Source of the DNA: Paenibacillus kyungheensis
GTDB lineage: Bacteria > Bacillota > Bacilli > Paenibacillales > Paenibacillaceae
DNA: 64,000 nucleotides
Assembly: GCF_028606985.1 (NCBI RefSeq)
Contig: NZ_CP117416.1
Coordinates: 1,154,001-1,218,000 of the forward strand
Direction of reading: 5' to 3'
In this document: positions 24,013-33,419 of the stretch, one piece after another
How positions within the stretch are numbered: position 1 is the stretch's first letter
How the letters are laid out: each line of letters opens with the position of its first letter
Position numbers and translations under genes: made by a program
The notes under the pieces: generated by a model
What the model was told of the DNA's origin: nothing
What the model saw: only the letters and a program-made list of their open reading frames with translations
Database searches by the model: none

Positions 24013-26943
24013 GTGTATGTATTGCATGCTGCTATTATTATTCCATTTTTATTTGCAATCTTCGTGCCTCTGATCCGTAAAGGATTGCCGCGTGTACATA
24101 CAGGTTGGATCGTTTTAGCTATTCCGACCTTATTATTTGCAAATTTTCTACGTTATTTACCTACGATTCAGTCAGATACCAGTGAAACGATTAGTGTACC
24201 CTGGGTTCCTTCGTTAGGAATTAACTTTACCGTATATTTAGACGGTTTAAGTCTATTATTTGCTCTATTGATTACAGGTATAGGCGCTTTAGTCGTTTTA
24301 TATTCTATTTTTTATCTTGATCCTGCCAAAGAAGCGATTCATCGATTTTATTTATATCTAATGATCTTTATGGGCGCTATGCTCGGGATTGTGCTTTCAG
24401 ATAATATGATCGTGTTGTATACATTCTGGGAATTGACCAGTATTTCTTCGTTCTTACTGATTGCTTTTTGGTATGAACGTGATCGTTCGCGTTATGGAGC
24501 ACTCAAGTCGATGCTAATTACTGTACTTGGTGGCTTTGCGATGTTAGCTGGTTTTATATTACTACATAATATGACCGGCACCTTTAGTATTCGTGAGACG
24601 ATCGCTGTATTAACAGATATTCAAGGACAATCTTTATTTTTACCAGCAATGATACTGATTTTATTGGGCGCTTTTACCAAATCTGCTCAATTTCCTTTCC
24701 ATATCTGGTTGCCTGATGCGATGGAAGCACCCACTCCAGTCAGTGCGTATCTGCATTCAGCTACGATGGTCAAAGCAGGAATCTATCTAGTAGCACGCTT
24801 TAGTCCAATTTTCGCTGTTCAAGCAGAATGGTTCTGGATCGTATCGACAGTAGGTATTGTCACGATGTGTTATGGATCGATATTAGCTGTCAAACAAACG
24901 GATCTCAAAGCATTGCTAGCTTATTCAACAATCTCGCAATTGGGGCTTATTATGTCTTTGTTCGGTGCAGGATCTGCTGCTGTGTATTATGGATATGGCA
25001 ATGAGTCACTTCTATATACAACAGCGACGATGGCTGCTATTTTCCATCTGATTAATCATGCGACATTCAAAGGTGCTTTATTTATGGTAGCCGGCATTGT
25101 CGATCATGAAACAGGCACACGTGATCTGCGTCGTCTGGGTGGATTAATGAATGTGATGCCGATTACATTTACGGTAGCAGGTGTAAGTGCATTTGCAATG
25201 GCGGGTATTCCGCCTTTTAACGGCTTTTTGAGTAAAGAGTTATTTCTAGAAGCGATGGTAGAACTAAGCCATATGGACATATATCACTTAGAGACATGGG
25301 GCATCTTATTCCCTATTCTTGCTTTTGTGGGCAGTGTATTTACATTTGTCTACAGTATGATTCTGGTGTTCAAAACATTCAGAGGACCACTTCAACCGGA
25401 CAAATTAGGTGGTACTCCGCATGAAGCGCCGATTGGCATGTTGATCTCACCGGTTATTTTGGGATTATGTGTAGTAGGGTTAGGATTTTTCCCGAATCTG
25501 TTATCTTATAGCATAATCGAACCTACTATGAGAGCAGTATTACCAAGTCTGGTAGCATCGGGCGAACATTTTGAAGTGCATATTTCATTCTGGCACGGTA
25601 TTACACCTGCTTTGTTAATGACAATAGGCATTATTGTGTTAGGAACGCTGATGTATCTGTTATTAGCACGCTGGAAAGGGATTTATAGCAAATATCCTCA
25701 AACGTTAACATGGAATCATCTGTATGACAGCACCCTGAAATGGGGTGAAAAAGGATCTAAAGCACTAACCAATCAATATATGAGCGGTTCTGTGCATAAC
25801 TATTTAATTTATATTTTTATATTTATGATTGTTTTGATGGTCACTGTATTCTGGCGAGCAGACGGAATGTCGTTACTTACAGCAGGAGCGGCACCGATTA
25901 GCATCTATGAAATTGTGTTGTTAATTGGTCTGGTGGTCACTGCTATCGCTGTTCCATTTGCAGGTAAACGTCTTACAGCGATTATTATGACCGGAGCTGT
26001 CGGTTATCTGGTCACTTTGTTTTTTGTTCTATTTCGTGCACCGGATTTGGCATTGACTCAGATGATTGTGGAGACTGTGTCTGTATCTTTATTTTTACTT
26101 TGCTTTTATCATATGCCTGAATTACGGCGTGAAATTGTATCAAAACGGTATCGTATTATCAATATTATTGTGTCTGTAGGGGTCGGTATAGTGATGACCT
26201 TTATCGCGTTAGCGGCCAGCGGTAGTAGCACATTCGATTCGATCGCTACCTTTTTTGTAGAAGGTAGTCATGATCTGGGTGGTGGCGATAATATCGTCAA
26301 TGTTATTCTGGTAGATTTCCGTGGATTTGATACGATGCTTGAAATTACAGTACTGGCTATTGCTTCGTTAGGTATCTATTCTTTGATTCAGCTTCAGGTC
26401 AAAGGAAATGATACCGGCGCTCGTATTCATTATTTGCGCAATAAAGATGTACAGACGCATCGTGTTGATGTCGGTCGTACTCGTCGCGAGACGGTAACTG
26501 TGCAACGCAATATGACACAGTTCAAAAGTAACGATGTAATTTTGGAAACGAGCACAAAAGTGATTGTATTTATTATTTTAACATTTGCACTGTATTTATT
26601 CTTTGCCGGTCATAACAATCCAGGTGGTGGATTTGTCGGTGGATTGATGACAGCTTCAGCGTTGATTTTACTGGCTTTAGCGTTTAATGCAGAAACGGTA
26701 AGACGGATATTGCCTATCGATTATCGTACAGTGACCGCAGTCGGATTAAGTATTGCGTATGCGACAGGTATCGGTTCATTTTTCTTTGATGCTCCATTTT
26801 TAAGTCAGTCTTTTGGTTATTTTGAATTGCCTTTATTGGGTAAAACGGAACTCGCTACAGCGACGCTATTTGATCTAGGAGTGTTTCTAACAGTGCTTGG
26901 TGTGACGATGACAATTATTTTACAGATTGGGGAGGATCGCTGA
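24013..26943 (+). CDS. mrpA: Mrp-type Na+/H+ antiporter subunits A and B, fused
   Basis: GTG 24013 is preceded by GGGGGTG at a good distance and gives the usual MrpA start (VYVLHAAIIIPFLFAIFVPL); TTG 23995 and GTG 24001 are alternatives. The 976-residue protein carries the NuoL-like MrpA core (DNMIVLYTFWELTSISSFLL, LLAYSTISQLGLIMSLFGAG, FNGFLSKELFLEAMVEL) and the MrpA C-terminal region. From about residue 845 it continues into an MrpB domain (LFFAGHNNPGGGFVGGLMTA). Separate MrpB genes are usual in Bacillus; here A and B are one protein. It is the first gene of an operon that encodes all seven Mrp functions for Na+ efflux and pH homeostasis. Confidence 0.93.
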   Translation: MYVLHAAIIIPFLFAIFVPLIRKGLPRVHTGWIVLAIPTLLFANFLRYLPTIQSDTSETISVPWVPSLGINFTVYLDGLSLLFALLITGIGALVVLYSIFYLDPAKEAIHRFYLYLMIFMGAMLGIVLSDNMIVLYTFWELTSISSFLLIAFWYERDRSRYGALKSMLITVLGGFAMLAGFILLHNMTGTFSIRETIAVLTDIQGQSLFLPAMILILLGAFTKSAQFPFHIWLPDAMEAPTPVSAYLHSATMVKAGIYLVARFSPIFAVQAEWFWIVSTVGIVTMCYGSILAVKQTDLKALLAYSTISQLGLIMSLFGAGSAAVYYGYGNESLLYTTATMAAIFHLINHATFKGALFMVAGIVDHETGTRDLRRLGGLMNVMPITFTVAGVSAFAMAGIPPFNGFLSKELFLEAMVELSHMDIYHLETWGILFPILAFVGSVFTFVYSMILVFKTFRGPLQPDKLGGTPHEAPIGMLISPVILGLCVVGLGFFPNLLSYSIIEPTMRAVLPSLVASGEHFEVHISFWHGITPALLMTIGIIVLGTLMYLLLARWKGIYSKYPQTLTWNHLYDSTLKWGEKGSKALTNQYMSGSVHNYLIYIFIFMIVLMVTVFWRADGMSLLTAGAAPISIYEIVLLIGLVVTAIAVPFAGKRLTAIIMTGAVGYLVTLFFVLFRAPDLALTQMIVETVSVSLFLLCFYHMPELRREIVSKRYRIINIIVSVGVGIVMTFIALAASGSSTFDSIATFFVEGSHDLGGGDNIVNVILVDFRGFDTMLEITVLAIASLGIYSLIQLQVKGNDTGARIHYLRNKDVQTHRVDVGRTRRETVTVQRNMTQFKSNDVILETSTKVIVFIILTFALYLFFAGHNNPGGGFVGGLMTASALILLALAFNAETVRRILPIDYRTVTAVGLSIAYATGIGSFFFDAPFLSQSFGYFELPLLGKTELATATLFDLGVFLTVLGVTMTIILQIGEDR

Positions 26944-26944
26944 T

Positions 26945-27283
26945 ATGGAAGTATGGATGTCCATTGCTGTTGGGATATTATTTGCAGTCGCGGTATACCT
27001 GATCTTGTCGCGCAGTCTGCTACGCATTATTTTAGGAACTTCGATTTTGACACATGGTGTGCATTTATTATTGCTTACGATGTCGAGACTTAAGTCAGGC
27101 GCACCACCATTATTAGGGGAAGAATCAGGGTCTTATGTAGATCCTTTACCACAAGCTTTGATTTTGACATCGATCGTTATTAATTTTGGTGTAACTGCAT
27201 TTTTCTTTGTCCTCGCTTATCGTTCGTATCTTAAGCTGAAGACCGATGATATGGAGGAGGTGAAGATGGAAAGTGACGAATAA
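26945..27283 (+). CDS. mrpC: Mrp antiporter subunit C
   Basis: ATG 26945 follows GGGGAGGA and lies one base after the mrpA stop. The 112-residue protein has three hydrophobic segments and is NuoK-like (GILFAVAVYLILSRSLLRII, PLPQALILTSIVINFGVTAF). The pair of MrpC with MrpD and MrpA mirrors the antiporter arm of complex I. It overlaps mrpD by 11 bases. Confidence 0.92.
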   Translation: MEVWMSIAVGILFAVAVYLILSRSLLRIILGTSILTHGVHLLLLTMSRLKSGAPPLLGEESGSYVDPLPQALILTSIVINFGVTAFFFVLAYRSYLKLKTDDMEEVKMESDE

Positions 27284-28808
27284 TTTATTAATTATGCCAC
27301 TATTGATTCCTTTGATAGCCGCAGTCCTTCAAATATTCGGGATGCGTCATGTGCCGATCCAGCGCTGGCTAGGTGGGATTGCTGTTATTGCTAATGTGGG
27401 TGTAGCGGTATGGATTGTGATCAGTGTACGAATGGAAGGTATTCAGACGCTTGCGATGGGTGGCTGGGCGGCTCCTTACGGGATTGTATTTGTAGCAGAT
27501 ATGTTTGCCGCTTTACTAGTATTGACTACATCGATACTGGGTGCTGTATGTTTATTTTACGCCTTCGCCAGTATCGGAGAAGAACGTGAAAAGCATCACT
27601 TTTATCCATTTTTTCAATTTTTGCTAGTGGGAGTATACGGTTCATTTCTAACAGGTGATTTATTTAACTTATTTGTTTGTTTTGAAGTGATGTTGGTATC
27701 TTCGTATGCGTTGATTGTATTGGGTGGAACGAAGCGTCAATTGCAAGTGACGTTAAAATACATTTTGATCAATATTGTATCTTCTTCTCTGTTTGTAGCA
27801 TCGATGGCTTATCTGTATGCGGCTGTAGGTACGTTAAATATGGCTCATTTATCACAGCGTGTATCTGAAGCCGGACAAGATGGGATTCTAGGTGTAATTG
27901 CATTTTTATTTTTAATCGTATTCGGGTTAAAAGCAGGATTATTCTTATTCTTCTGGTTACCGGGTTCATATGCTGCTCCACCTTCTGTGATTACAGCAAT
28001 TTTTGCAGGTCTGCTTACCAAAGTAGGGCTATACGCTATTATTCGCACATTTACATTGATTTTTTATCATGATACTGGATTTTTATATACATTGATCGGT
28101 TGGATGGGAATTGCTTCGATGGTGCTTGGTGTGATTGGAGCGGTTGCATATCGAGATGTGAATAAAATTCTGGTCTACAATATTGTCGCAGGCGTAGGAT
28201 TGATCGCTTTTGGATTGGCTACTGCAAATAGTGCAGGTATCGAAGGCGCTATCTTTTATATGCTTCACGATATGATTGTCAAAGCACTATTGTTCTTATT
28301 AGCAGGTATTATGATAGCCGCATTAGGAACGACAGAGTTAAAACATATGAGCGGACTGATTAAGCGTTATCCGTTTACAGGGTGGATGTTCTTTATTACA
28401 GGGCTTGCACTGGCAGGAGTACCACCGCTGAGCGGATTTGTCGGAAAATTATTGATTGTTCAAGGCGGTATGGAACGCGGTTGGTATACGATGACGATTA
28501 TTAGTCTGCTAGCCAGTCTATTGATGTTATATTCAGTGATGCGTATCTTTATGTTAGCCTTCTGGGGCAAAGATCGCCCGCTTATTGATGATCGAGCAGC
28601 ATTTCAAGATAGCCCTGAAGTGAAGCGAGAAGTGTATCATGAATGGTCGCCTTTCCGTCCTCGCCGATTGATTGGAGCATCTTCTGTATTATTTGCGTTT
28701 GTGATTCTGATCGGACTGGGTGCAGGTTGGATCGAGACATTTGTTGCACAAGCGACAGATGTACTGATTGATCCGACATTGTATATCCAAGCCGTATTGA
28801 AGGAGTAG
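27273..28808 (+). CDS. mrpD: Mrp antiporter subunit D
   Basis: A 511-residue NuoN/M-like membrane protein starting at GTG 27273, with GGAGGAGGTGAAG upstream inside mrpC. Characteristic stretches include GDLFNLFVCFEVMLVSSYAL, where the key membrane Glu lies, GLFLFFWLPGSYAAPPSVIT, YMLHDMIVKALLFLLAGIMI and AGVPPLSGFVGKLLIVQGG. It forms a proton-translocating module with MrpC. Confidence 0.93.
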   Translation: MTNNLLIMPLLIPLIAAVLQIFGMRHVPIQRWLGGIAVIANVGVAVWIVISVRMEGIQTLAMGGWAAPYGIVFVADMFAALLVLTTSILGAVCLFYAFASIGEEREKHHFYPFFQFLLVGVYGSFLTGDLFNLFVCFEVMLVSSYALIVLGGTKRQLQVTLKYILINIVSSSLFVASMAYLYAAVGTLNMAHLSQRVSEAGQDGILGVIAFLFLIVFGLKAGLFLFFWLPGSYAAPPSVITAIFAGLLTKVGLYAIIRTFTLIFYHDTGFLYTLIGWMGIASMVLGVIGAVAYRDVNKILVYNIVAGVGLIAFGLATANSAGIEGAIFYMLHDMIVKALLFLLAGIMIAALGTTELKHMSGLIKRYPFTGWMFFITGLALAGVPPLSGFVGKLLIVQGGMERGWYTMTIISLLASLLMLYSVMRIFMLAFWGKDRPLIDDRAAFQDSPEVKREVYHEWSPFRPRRLIGASSVLFAFVILIGLGAGWIETFVAQATDVLIDPTLYIQAVLKE

Positions 28809-28816
28809 GTGAAGCT

Positions 28817-29293
28817 ATGGCTTTTCAAATTATTCTTAATCTGTTGATAGCTTTGATCTGGATGTCCTTGCATACGACTTGGGATACACTCAACTTTGTG
28901 ATTGGTTATCTGATCGGGTTATTGCTAATTTATATTATGCGTCGCTTTTTCCCAAGAGAATTTTATGGGATCAAAATATGGGCGGTTATTAAGTTATTGG
29001 TATTATTTATCAAAGAATTGATTGTATCGAGTGCTGTTGTGCTCAAACATATTATCAGTCCACGCCTCAAGTTCAAACCAGGAATTTTGACGTATCAGAC
29101 TGAACTCACTTCAGATTGGGAACTGACCTTATTGTCTACACTGGTTACGTTAACGCCGGGTACGATTCTGATTGAGATTTCGCGTGATCAGCATCTGGTA
29201 TATATTCACGCTATGGATATTCAAGATGCTGAAGAATTGTCTGCGCATATTCGTGGAACTTTTGAACAAGCAATCAAGGAGGTGACCCGATAA
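28817..29293 (+). CDS. mrpE: Mrp antiporter subunit E
   Basis: A 158-residue protein with two N-terminal hydrophobic segments and a soluble C-terminal part (TLVTLTPGTILIEISRDQHLVYIHAM), typical of MrpE. Its ribosome site AAGGAGTAGG spans the mrpD stop. Its stop shares a base with the mrpF start, so the two are translationally coupled. Confidence 0.92.
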   Translation: MAFQIILNLLIALIWMSLHTTWDTLNFVIGYLIGLLLIYIMRRFFPREFYGIKIWAVIKLLVLFIKELIVSSAVVLKHIISPRLKFKPGILTYQTELTSDWELTLLSTLVTLTPGTILIEISRDQHLVYIHAMDIQDAEELSAHIRGTFEQAIKEVTR

Positions 29294-29607
29294 TGTTACA
29301 AGTCTCTTTATTGATTGCTTTGATTTTGTTATCGCTGGCTGTGATGGGTTGTATGTTCCGGGTATTAAAAGGCCCTTCTATGGCAGACCGAATTACAGCA
29401 TTAGATACGATCGGTGTCAATCTGATTGCGATTATTGCTGTATTATCGATGATGTTAGATACACAAGCGTATTTAGAAGTTATGCTGTTAGTAGGAATTT
29501 TAGCATTTCTAGGAACGGTTGCTTTTGCCAAGTATATCGAAAGAGGGGTGGTCATCGAACATGAAGACGAAGACCGAGATGATCGAGATGATCCAGTGGA
29601 TCGGTGA
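29293..29607 (+). CDS. mrpF: Mrp antiporter subunit F
   Basis: A 104-residue, three-span membrane protein with the MrpF signature FRVLKGPSMADRITALDTIGVN. The start is coupled to mrpE (TAATG) and follows AAGGAGGTGA. The acidic C-terminal tail (HEDEDRDDRDDPVD) overlaps the beginning of mrpG in another frame by 47 bases. Confidence 0.92.
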   Translation: MLQVSLLIALILLSLAVMGCMFRVLKGPSMADRITALDTIGVNLIAIIAVLSMMLDTQAYLEVMLLVGILAFLGTVAFAKYIERGVVIEHEDEDRDDRDDPVDR

Positions 29608-29974
29608 ACCCGTAATATCGATTCTGGTGTTGCTTGGAGCGCTATTAAGCGTACTGAGTGCATTCGGTATTATTCGCTTCCCTGATGTGTACTTGCGCTC
29701 TCATGCTGCTACCAAAAGTGCAACGTTAGGTGTGTTATGTGTATTATCCAGTGCCTTTTTGTTTTTTTGGGTATATGATCATTATCCAAGTGCACGTATT
29801 TTACTGGGAATCTTATTTGTATTTATTACTGCTCCGGTAGCCGGACATTTGAATGCAAGAGCAGCGTATCGGACAGGTGTCCCTTTATGGAAGCTGGAAA
29901 AAGATGAATTAAAACCAGCATTGAAAGAAAAAGGAATAGACCGCGAAAAAGCGAAAAAAGAACCGCTAAATTAA
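29561..29974 (+). CDS. mrpG: Mrp antiporter subunit G
   Basis: ATG 29561 after AAAGAGGGG gives a 137-residue protein with three membrane segments and the MrpG motif FGIIRFPDVYLRSHAATKSA. It completes the operon in the standard order A(B)CDEFG. The charged C-terminal tail (KLEKDELKPALKEKGIDREK) is longer than the core family. Confidence 0.92.
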   Translation: MKTKTEMIEMIQWIGEPVISILVLLGALLSVLSAFGIIRFPDVYLRSHAATKSATLGVLCVLSSAFLFFWVYDHYPSARILLGILFVFITAPVAGHLNARAAYRTGVPLWKLEKDELKPALKEKGIDREKAKKEPLN

Positions 29975-30047
29975 GTATAGAATATGTCATTAAGATGATC
30001 GCACTATACTTCAACTAACCAGACAACACAGCTCAAGATAATATCTC

Positions 30048-30102
30048 AATCGCAAAAGCCCACACCTTCTATACTATTGTAGAGGTGTGGGCTTTTGCGA
30101 TT
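30048..30102. terminator. Bidirectional terminator between mrpG and the CMD-family gene
   Basis: Perfect 20-base arms (AATCGCAAAAGCCCACACCT and its complement) surround a 15-base loop. The AAAAGCCC/GGGCTTTT portion gives a short T-run on both strands. Confidence 0.85.
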
Positions 30103-30137
30103 ATTGCTAATAGTTGTATAGATAACAAGCAAAACAG

Positions 30138-30524
30138 TTACAGCTGTTCAATACCTCGTTGTGCAAATACGTCTTTAGCTATATTCATTGCATTTAATAC
30201 CCGTGGAAATCCAATATAAGGGGAGCAATGAATAATCGTTTCTACAATTTCGGTAGGTGTAATCCCTACATTTAGACTAGCGTTCAGATGAACAGTTAAC
30301 TGCGCAGCACAATCACCTTGAGTAATCAGTGAAGAAATAGTGATCAGTTCGCGTTGTTGCAACGTAAGAGTATCTCGAGAATAAATATCACCAAAAGCAA
30401 ATTCAATAATGTATTTGCCAAGATCAGGTGCGATCGAAGCCAAAGAATCGATCACTCGTTGCCCTGCTTCGCCATCCACTTCCACCAGCTTGTTCCAACC
30501 TTGAGTATAACGATCATTAGACAT
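30138..30524 (-). CDS. Carboxymuconolactone decarboxylase (CMD) family protein
   Basis: A 128-residue protein of the CMD/AhpD-like fold: AFGDIYSRDTLTLQQRELIT, then GDCAAQLTVHLNASLNVGIT, and VETIIHCSPYIGFPRVLNAM. Members include CMD itself and redox-active AhpD-like enzymes; this one has a Cys in QGDC and another in IHC but no CxxC pair, so peroxidase-type activity is unlikely. It is divergent from a merR gene and its promoter has MerR-type geometry, so it is probably activated by that regulator under some chemical stress (inference). Confidence 0.82.
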   Translation of the reverse strand: MSNDRYTQGWNKLVEVDGEAGQRVIDSLASIAPDLGKYIIEFAFGDIYSRDTLTLQQRELITISSLITQGDCAAQLTVHLNASLNVGITPTEIVETIIHCSPYIGFPRVLNAMNIAKDVFAQRGIEQL

Positions 30525-30567
30525 ATAGACAGCTCCTTTATATTCATGATTATGAAGTACAAGAGCA

Positions 30568-30598
30568 ATCGTAAACGTTAGAGCGCGCTCTAATGCAA
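30568..30598 (-). promoter_or_regulatory. MerR-type promoter of the CMD gene with embedded palindrome
   Basis: On the minus strand TTGCAT (30598-30593) and TACGAT (30573-30568) are 19 bases apart, the overlong spacing that MerR activators correct by DNA untwisting. The perfect palindrome TTAGAGCGCGCTCTAA (30578-30593) fills the spacer. Confidence 0.75.
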
Positions 30599-30619
30599 AT
30601 CTTTTTTTGGAGATCGTAG

Positions 30620-30625
30620 TATAAT
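30620..30625 (+). promoter_or_regulatory. -10 element of the merR gene, possibly leaderless
   Basis: TATAAT ends six bases before the merR start codon at 30632, so transcription would begin at or next to the A of ATG. No ribosome site is correctly spaced and no good -35 is visible. Confidence 0.45.
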
Positions 30626-30631
30626 AGAGAT

Positions 30632-31033
30632 ATGGACAAATTATATTCGATTCAACAAATTACCGAAATTACAGGATTATCTGCACATACACTACGCTAT
30701 TATGAAAAGATTCATCTGATACACGATATTCAAAGAGATCCTAAAGGTTATCGACAATATACAGACACAGATATATTATGGTTAGATTTCTTAGTGCGTT
30801 TGAGAGAAACAGGAATGTCGATACAAGACATGAAAGCATTTGCTGATCTGCGCAGTCAAGGAGATCATACCGTGGCATTACGAAAACAATTATTACAAAG
30901 TCACTATCAATTGGTGCAGTCTCAGATCGACCAACAGCAACAGCATTTGAACAAAATTGCTGACAAAGTAAACCATTACACTCAATTAGAAGAACAAGTA
31001 GATCTATCAACAATTGGCAAAGATTCTGAATAA
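30632..31033 (+). CDS. MerR-family transcriptional regulator
   Basis: A 133-residue protein with the MerR winged helix at the N-terminus (YSIQQITEITGLSAHTLRYY, then DPKGYRQYTDTDILWLDFLV) and a C-terminal coiled coil for dimerisation (LVQSQIDQQQQHLNKIADKV). It has no cysteine pattern typical of metal sensors, so it belongs with the redox/organic-signal MerR group. It is divergent from the CMD gene and 13 bases upstream of cysK. It likely acts at the 19-base-spacer promoter between the two transcripts. Confidence 0.88.
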   Translation: MDKLYSIQQITEITGLSAHTLRYYEKIHLIHDIQRDPKGYRQYTDTDILWLDFLVRLRETGMSIQDMKAFADLRSQGDHTVALRKQLLQSHYQLVQSQIDQQQQHLNKIADKVNHYTQLEEQVDLSTIGKDSE

Positions 31034-31046
31034 GGAGAGGCACCCT

Positions 31047-31967
31047 ATGAATATAAAAGTTGTTCAAAATATATCCGAATTAGTCGGCGATACCCCTGTT
31101 GTACGTTTGCATCATTTACCTGATACAGAAGATGCGGCTGTCTATGTGAAGTTAGAATATTTTAACCCAAGTGGTAGTGTCAAAGATCGAGCGGCACTAA
31201 ACCTGATTGTACGTGCGGAGCAAGAGGGGTTATTGCAAGCAGGTAGTACCATTATCGAACCTACTAGTGGCAACACAGGAATAGGGCTAGCGATGAACGC
31301 AGCGGCAAAAGGATACAAAGCGATTATGATTATGCCGGACAATATGTCACGCGAGCGCATCCAGATATTGCAAGCATATGGAGCCGAAGTAGTATTAACA
31401 CCTGCTGTCGAGAAAATGCCAGGCGCGATTCGCAAAGCAGAACAATTGCTGACTGAAATTCCAAACAGTTATATGCCAAGACAATTTGATAATCCAGCTA
31501 ATGCAGATGCTCACCGTAATACAACAGCTATTGAAATTTTGGAGCAGATGGAATATCAATTAGATACATTTGTAGCTTCCGCAGGAACAGGAGGTACGAT
31601 CACAGGCACAGGCGAGACATTAAGACAGCATTTGCCGGATGTCCGTATTCTGGTTGTCGAACCACAAGGATCGCCTGTATTGTCTGGTGGACAGCCAGGG
31701 CCACATAAGCTTGTCGGCACGAGCCCGGGATTTGTACCGGCGATTTTGAATACGTCTATTTATGATCAAATTGTACAGGTGTCTGACGAAGATGCTATTC
31801 AGACGATGCGTGATCTGGCGAGATATGAAGGGATTCTCGTCGGCCCTTCTTCAGCAGCAACCGTATGGACAGCAATACAAGAAGCGAAGCGTCTCGGTGC
31901 AGGTCATAAAGTATTATGTATTGCTCCGGATAATGGAGAGCGGTATTTGAGTATGAATTTATTTTAA
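31047..31967 (+). CDS. cysK: Cysteine synthase (O-acetylserine sulfhydrylase)
   Basis: ATG 31047 follows AAGGAGAGG; the 306-residue length is usual for CysK. The PLP lysine lies in NPSGSVKDRAA, the substrate-loop motif is PTSGNTGIGLAM, the phosphate loop SAGTGGTITGTG, and LVGTSPGFVPAIL and GILVGPSSAATVWTA are typical. It makes cysteine from O-acetylserine and sulfide with PLP. Transcription with merR 13 bases upstream suggests cysteine supply is tied to the stress sensed by that regulator (inference). It could also be a CysK paralogue with another nucleophile. Confidence 0.88.
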   Translation: MNIKVVQNISELVGDTPVVRLHHLPDTEDAAVYVKLEYFNPSGSVKDRAALNLIVRAEQEGLLQAGSTIIEPTSGNTGIGLAMNAAAKGYKAIMIMPDNMSRERIQILQAYGAEVVLTPAVEKMPGAIRKAEQLLTEIPNSYMPRQFDNPANADAHRNTTAIEILEQMEYQLDTFVASAGTGGTITGTGETLRQHLPDVRILVVEPQGSPVLSGGQPGPHKLVGTSPGFVPAILNTSIYDQIVQVSDEDAIQTMRDLARYEGILVGPSSAATVWTAIQEAKRLGAGHKVLCIAPDNGERYLSMNLF

Positions 31968-31989
31968 CGTTAATTTATAGAATCATTTA

Positions 31990-32018
31990 GCCTACAGTAT
32001 AAGGATGCTGTAGGTTTT
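31990..32018 (+). terminator. Terminator after cysK
   Basis: CCTACAG pairs with CTGTAGG around a ten-base loop, followed by TTTT. Confidence 0.75.
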
Positions 32019-32152
32019 ACTTTGACTGGATAGATACAAAAGTGCAGAAAAAAGTAGTATATCCCACCATTAAGCAAAAACACAGAACACAACCAGTATC
32101 AAAAAATAATATTTATCTTCTTACATAATAAGATCAGAAAGGAGAAGTGATC

Positions 32153-33235
32153 ATGAACGATTGGATTCAAGAAATGATCGATTGGATTGAAGCCCATCTA
32201 TTTGAAGATTTTTCATTGCTTCGGTTGAGCGAGAAAATGGGCTATTCTCCGTATTATTGTTCATTCAAATTCCGCCATCACACCGGAGTCAGTATCAAAA
32301 GTTATCGTACCTTTCGGAGATTATATATAGCATCGATTTCTCTGGTAGACAGCCAAGAGCGCATACTCGATATTGCGATCGAACATGGTTATTCTTCTCA
32401 AGAAGCATTTGCTAGAGCGTTCAAAGATGTATTTGGTGTAACCCCCATGACCTTTCGCAAGCAACAGAAGCCGTGGCAATCGTATTTCAAACTCAATATC
32501 GAACAAGGAGAGAATATCACGATGATAGACATTTCTCAAAAATTAGTCATTACCGAATTACAAAATCAATTAACCACTTTTGCCGATCAAGATATTCTTA
32601 ATGTATTGAACGGGCAAGTGATGTTTGAACAATTCCGCACACAGGAATTAATGGGCAAAAGTGAATATTTACCTTTTAACGAAGCAATGTGTGTCCATGA
32701 GTCAACTGCCGATATTTTCAGCCACGCCTTCAACCAAATTCGTGCAGACGGACACCATAGCTCATTAACAGGATATGAACAGATTGTAGTTGAACCATTG
32801 ACTCCATTATTAACCAAAGACTATCGGTGTATCGTTCTCTGGTTCGGAGAAGATATGTTCTGCCAGATCAATCTGTTGACCATACTCGCTTATCTGGAGC
32901 AACAAGGATACAAAGGAATCGTATATTTTAATGCCGTACAGGAGCAGACTTACGATGTACAACAAACGGAGATACCATTAGGCGGATATACGTCAGTGTA
33001 TCGTGAAGTGTTGTTAGACAAGAGAATGCCAGATGTTCAGTTGATGCCTGTGATGTACCAAGGCATTTCATTGTACCTAGACCTGCACCAAGACGATAAT
33101 GAACTAACCCGCTACATTTGGAGTCATCCCAAAGAAAGCAAAGAAGAGATCATGCACAATATGCTGAAATTATTCCAACGCTACGGACTTGGCGATCGGC
33201 AGTATTTGGAGTTGATTGAGAAGGTAAGGAGATAG
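32153..33235 (+). CDS. AraC-family transcriptional regulator
   Basis: ATG 32153 lies eight bases after GGAG; the in-frame GTG six bases upstream is too close to it. The 360-residue protein has the AraC double helix-turn-helix at the N-terminus (FSLLRLSEKMGYSPYYCSFK, then RILDIAIEHGYSSQEAFARA and FGVTPMTFR). The following ~250 residues are an effector-type region that I cannot assign. The HTH-first order is like SoxS/Rob-type regulators. The gene is monocistronic between terminators, so its target is not apparent from context. Confidence 0.83.
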   Translation: MNDWIQEMIDWIEAHLFEDFSLLRLSEKMGYSPYYCSFKFRHHTGVSIKSYRTFRRLYIASISLVDSQERILDIAIEHGYSSQEAFARAFKDVFGVTPMTFRKQQKPWQSYFKLNIEQGENITMIDISQKLVITELQNQLTTFADQDILNVLNGQVMFEQFRTQELMGKSEYLPFNEAMCVHESTADIFSHAFNQIRADGHHSSLTGYEQIVVEPLTPLLTKDYRCIVLWFGEDMFCQINLLTILAYLEQQGYKGIVYFNAVQEQTYDVQQTEIPLGGYTSVYREVLLDKRMPDVQLMPVMYQGISLYLDLHQDDNELTRYIWSHPKESKEEIMHNMLKLFQRYGLGDRQYLELIEKVRR

Positions 33236-33257
33236 GTGTAAATACAGAAGTAGGATA

Positions 33258-33293
33258 GGCTGACACTGATATCATCAGAGTCAGTCTTTTTTT
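33258..33293 (+). terminator. Terminator after the AraC-family gene
   Basis: A 13-base stem (GGCTGACACTGAT with ATCAGAGTCAGTC, one mismatch and one wobble) is followed by seven T residues. Confidence 0.85.
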
Positions 33294-33419
33294 GAATAGA
33301 ATATTTATCTATTTATTTAAATATTTTCTTGTGATAATTGTATATAGTATGTTTTCGATATTTTATTTTCGTTAACTATAAAGTATAATTAAATAAAGTA
33401 AGGAAAGGAGAGCACTATT

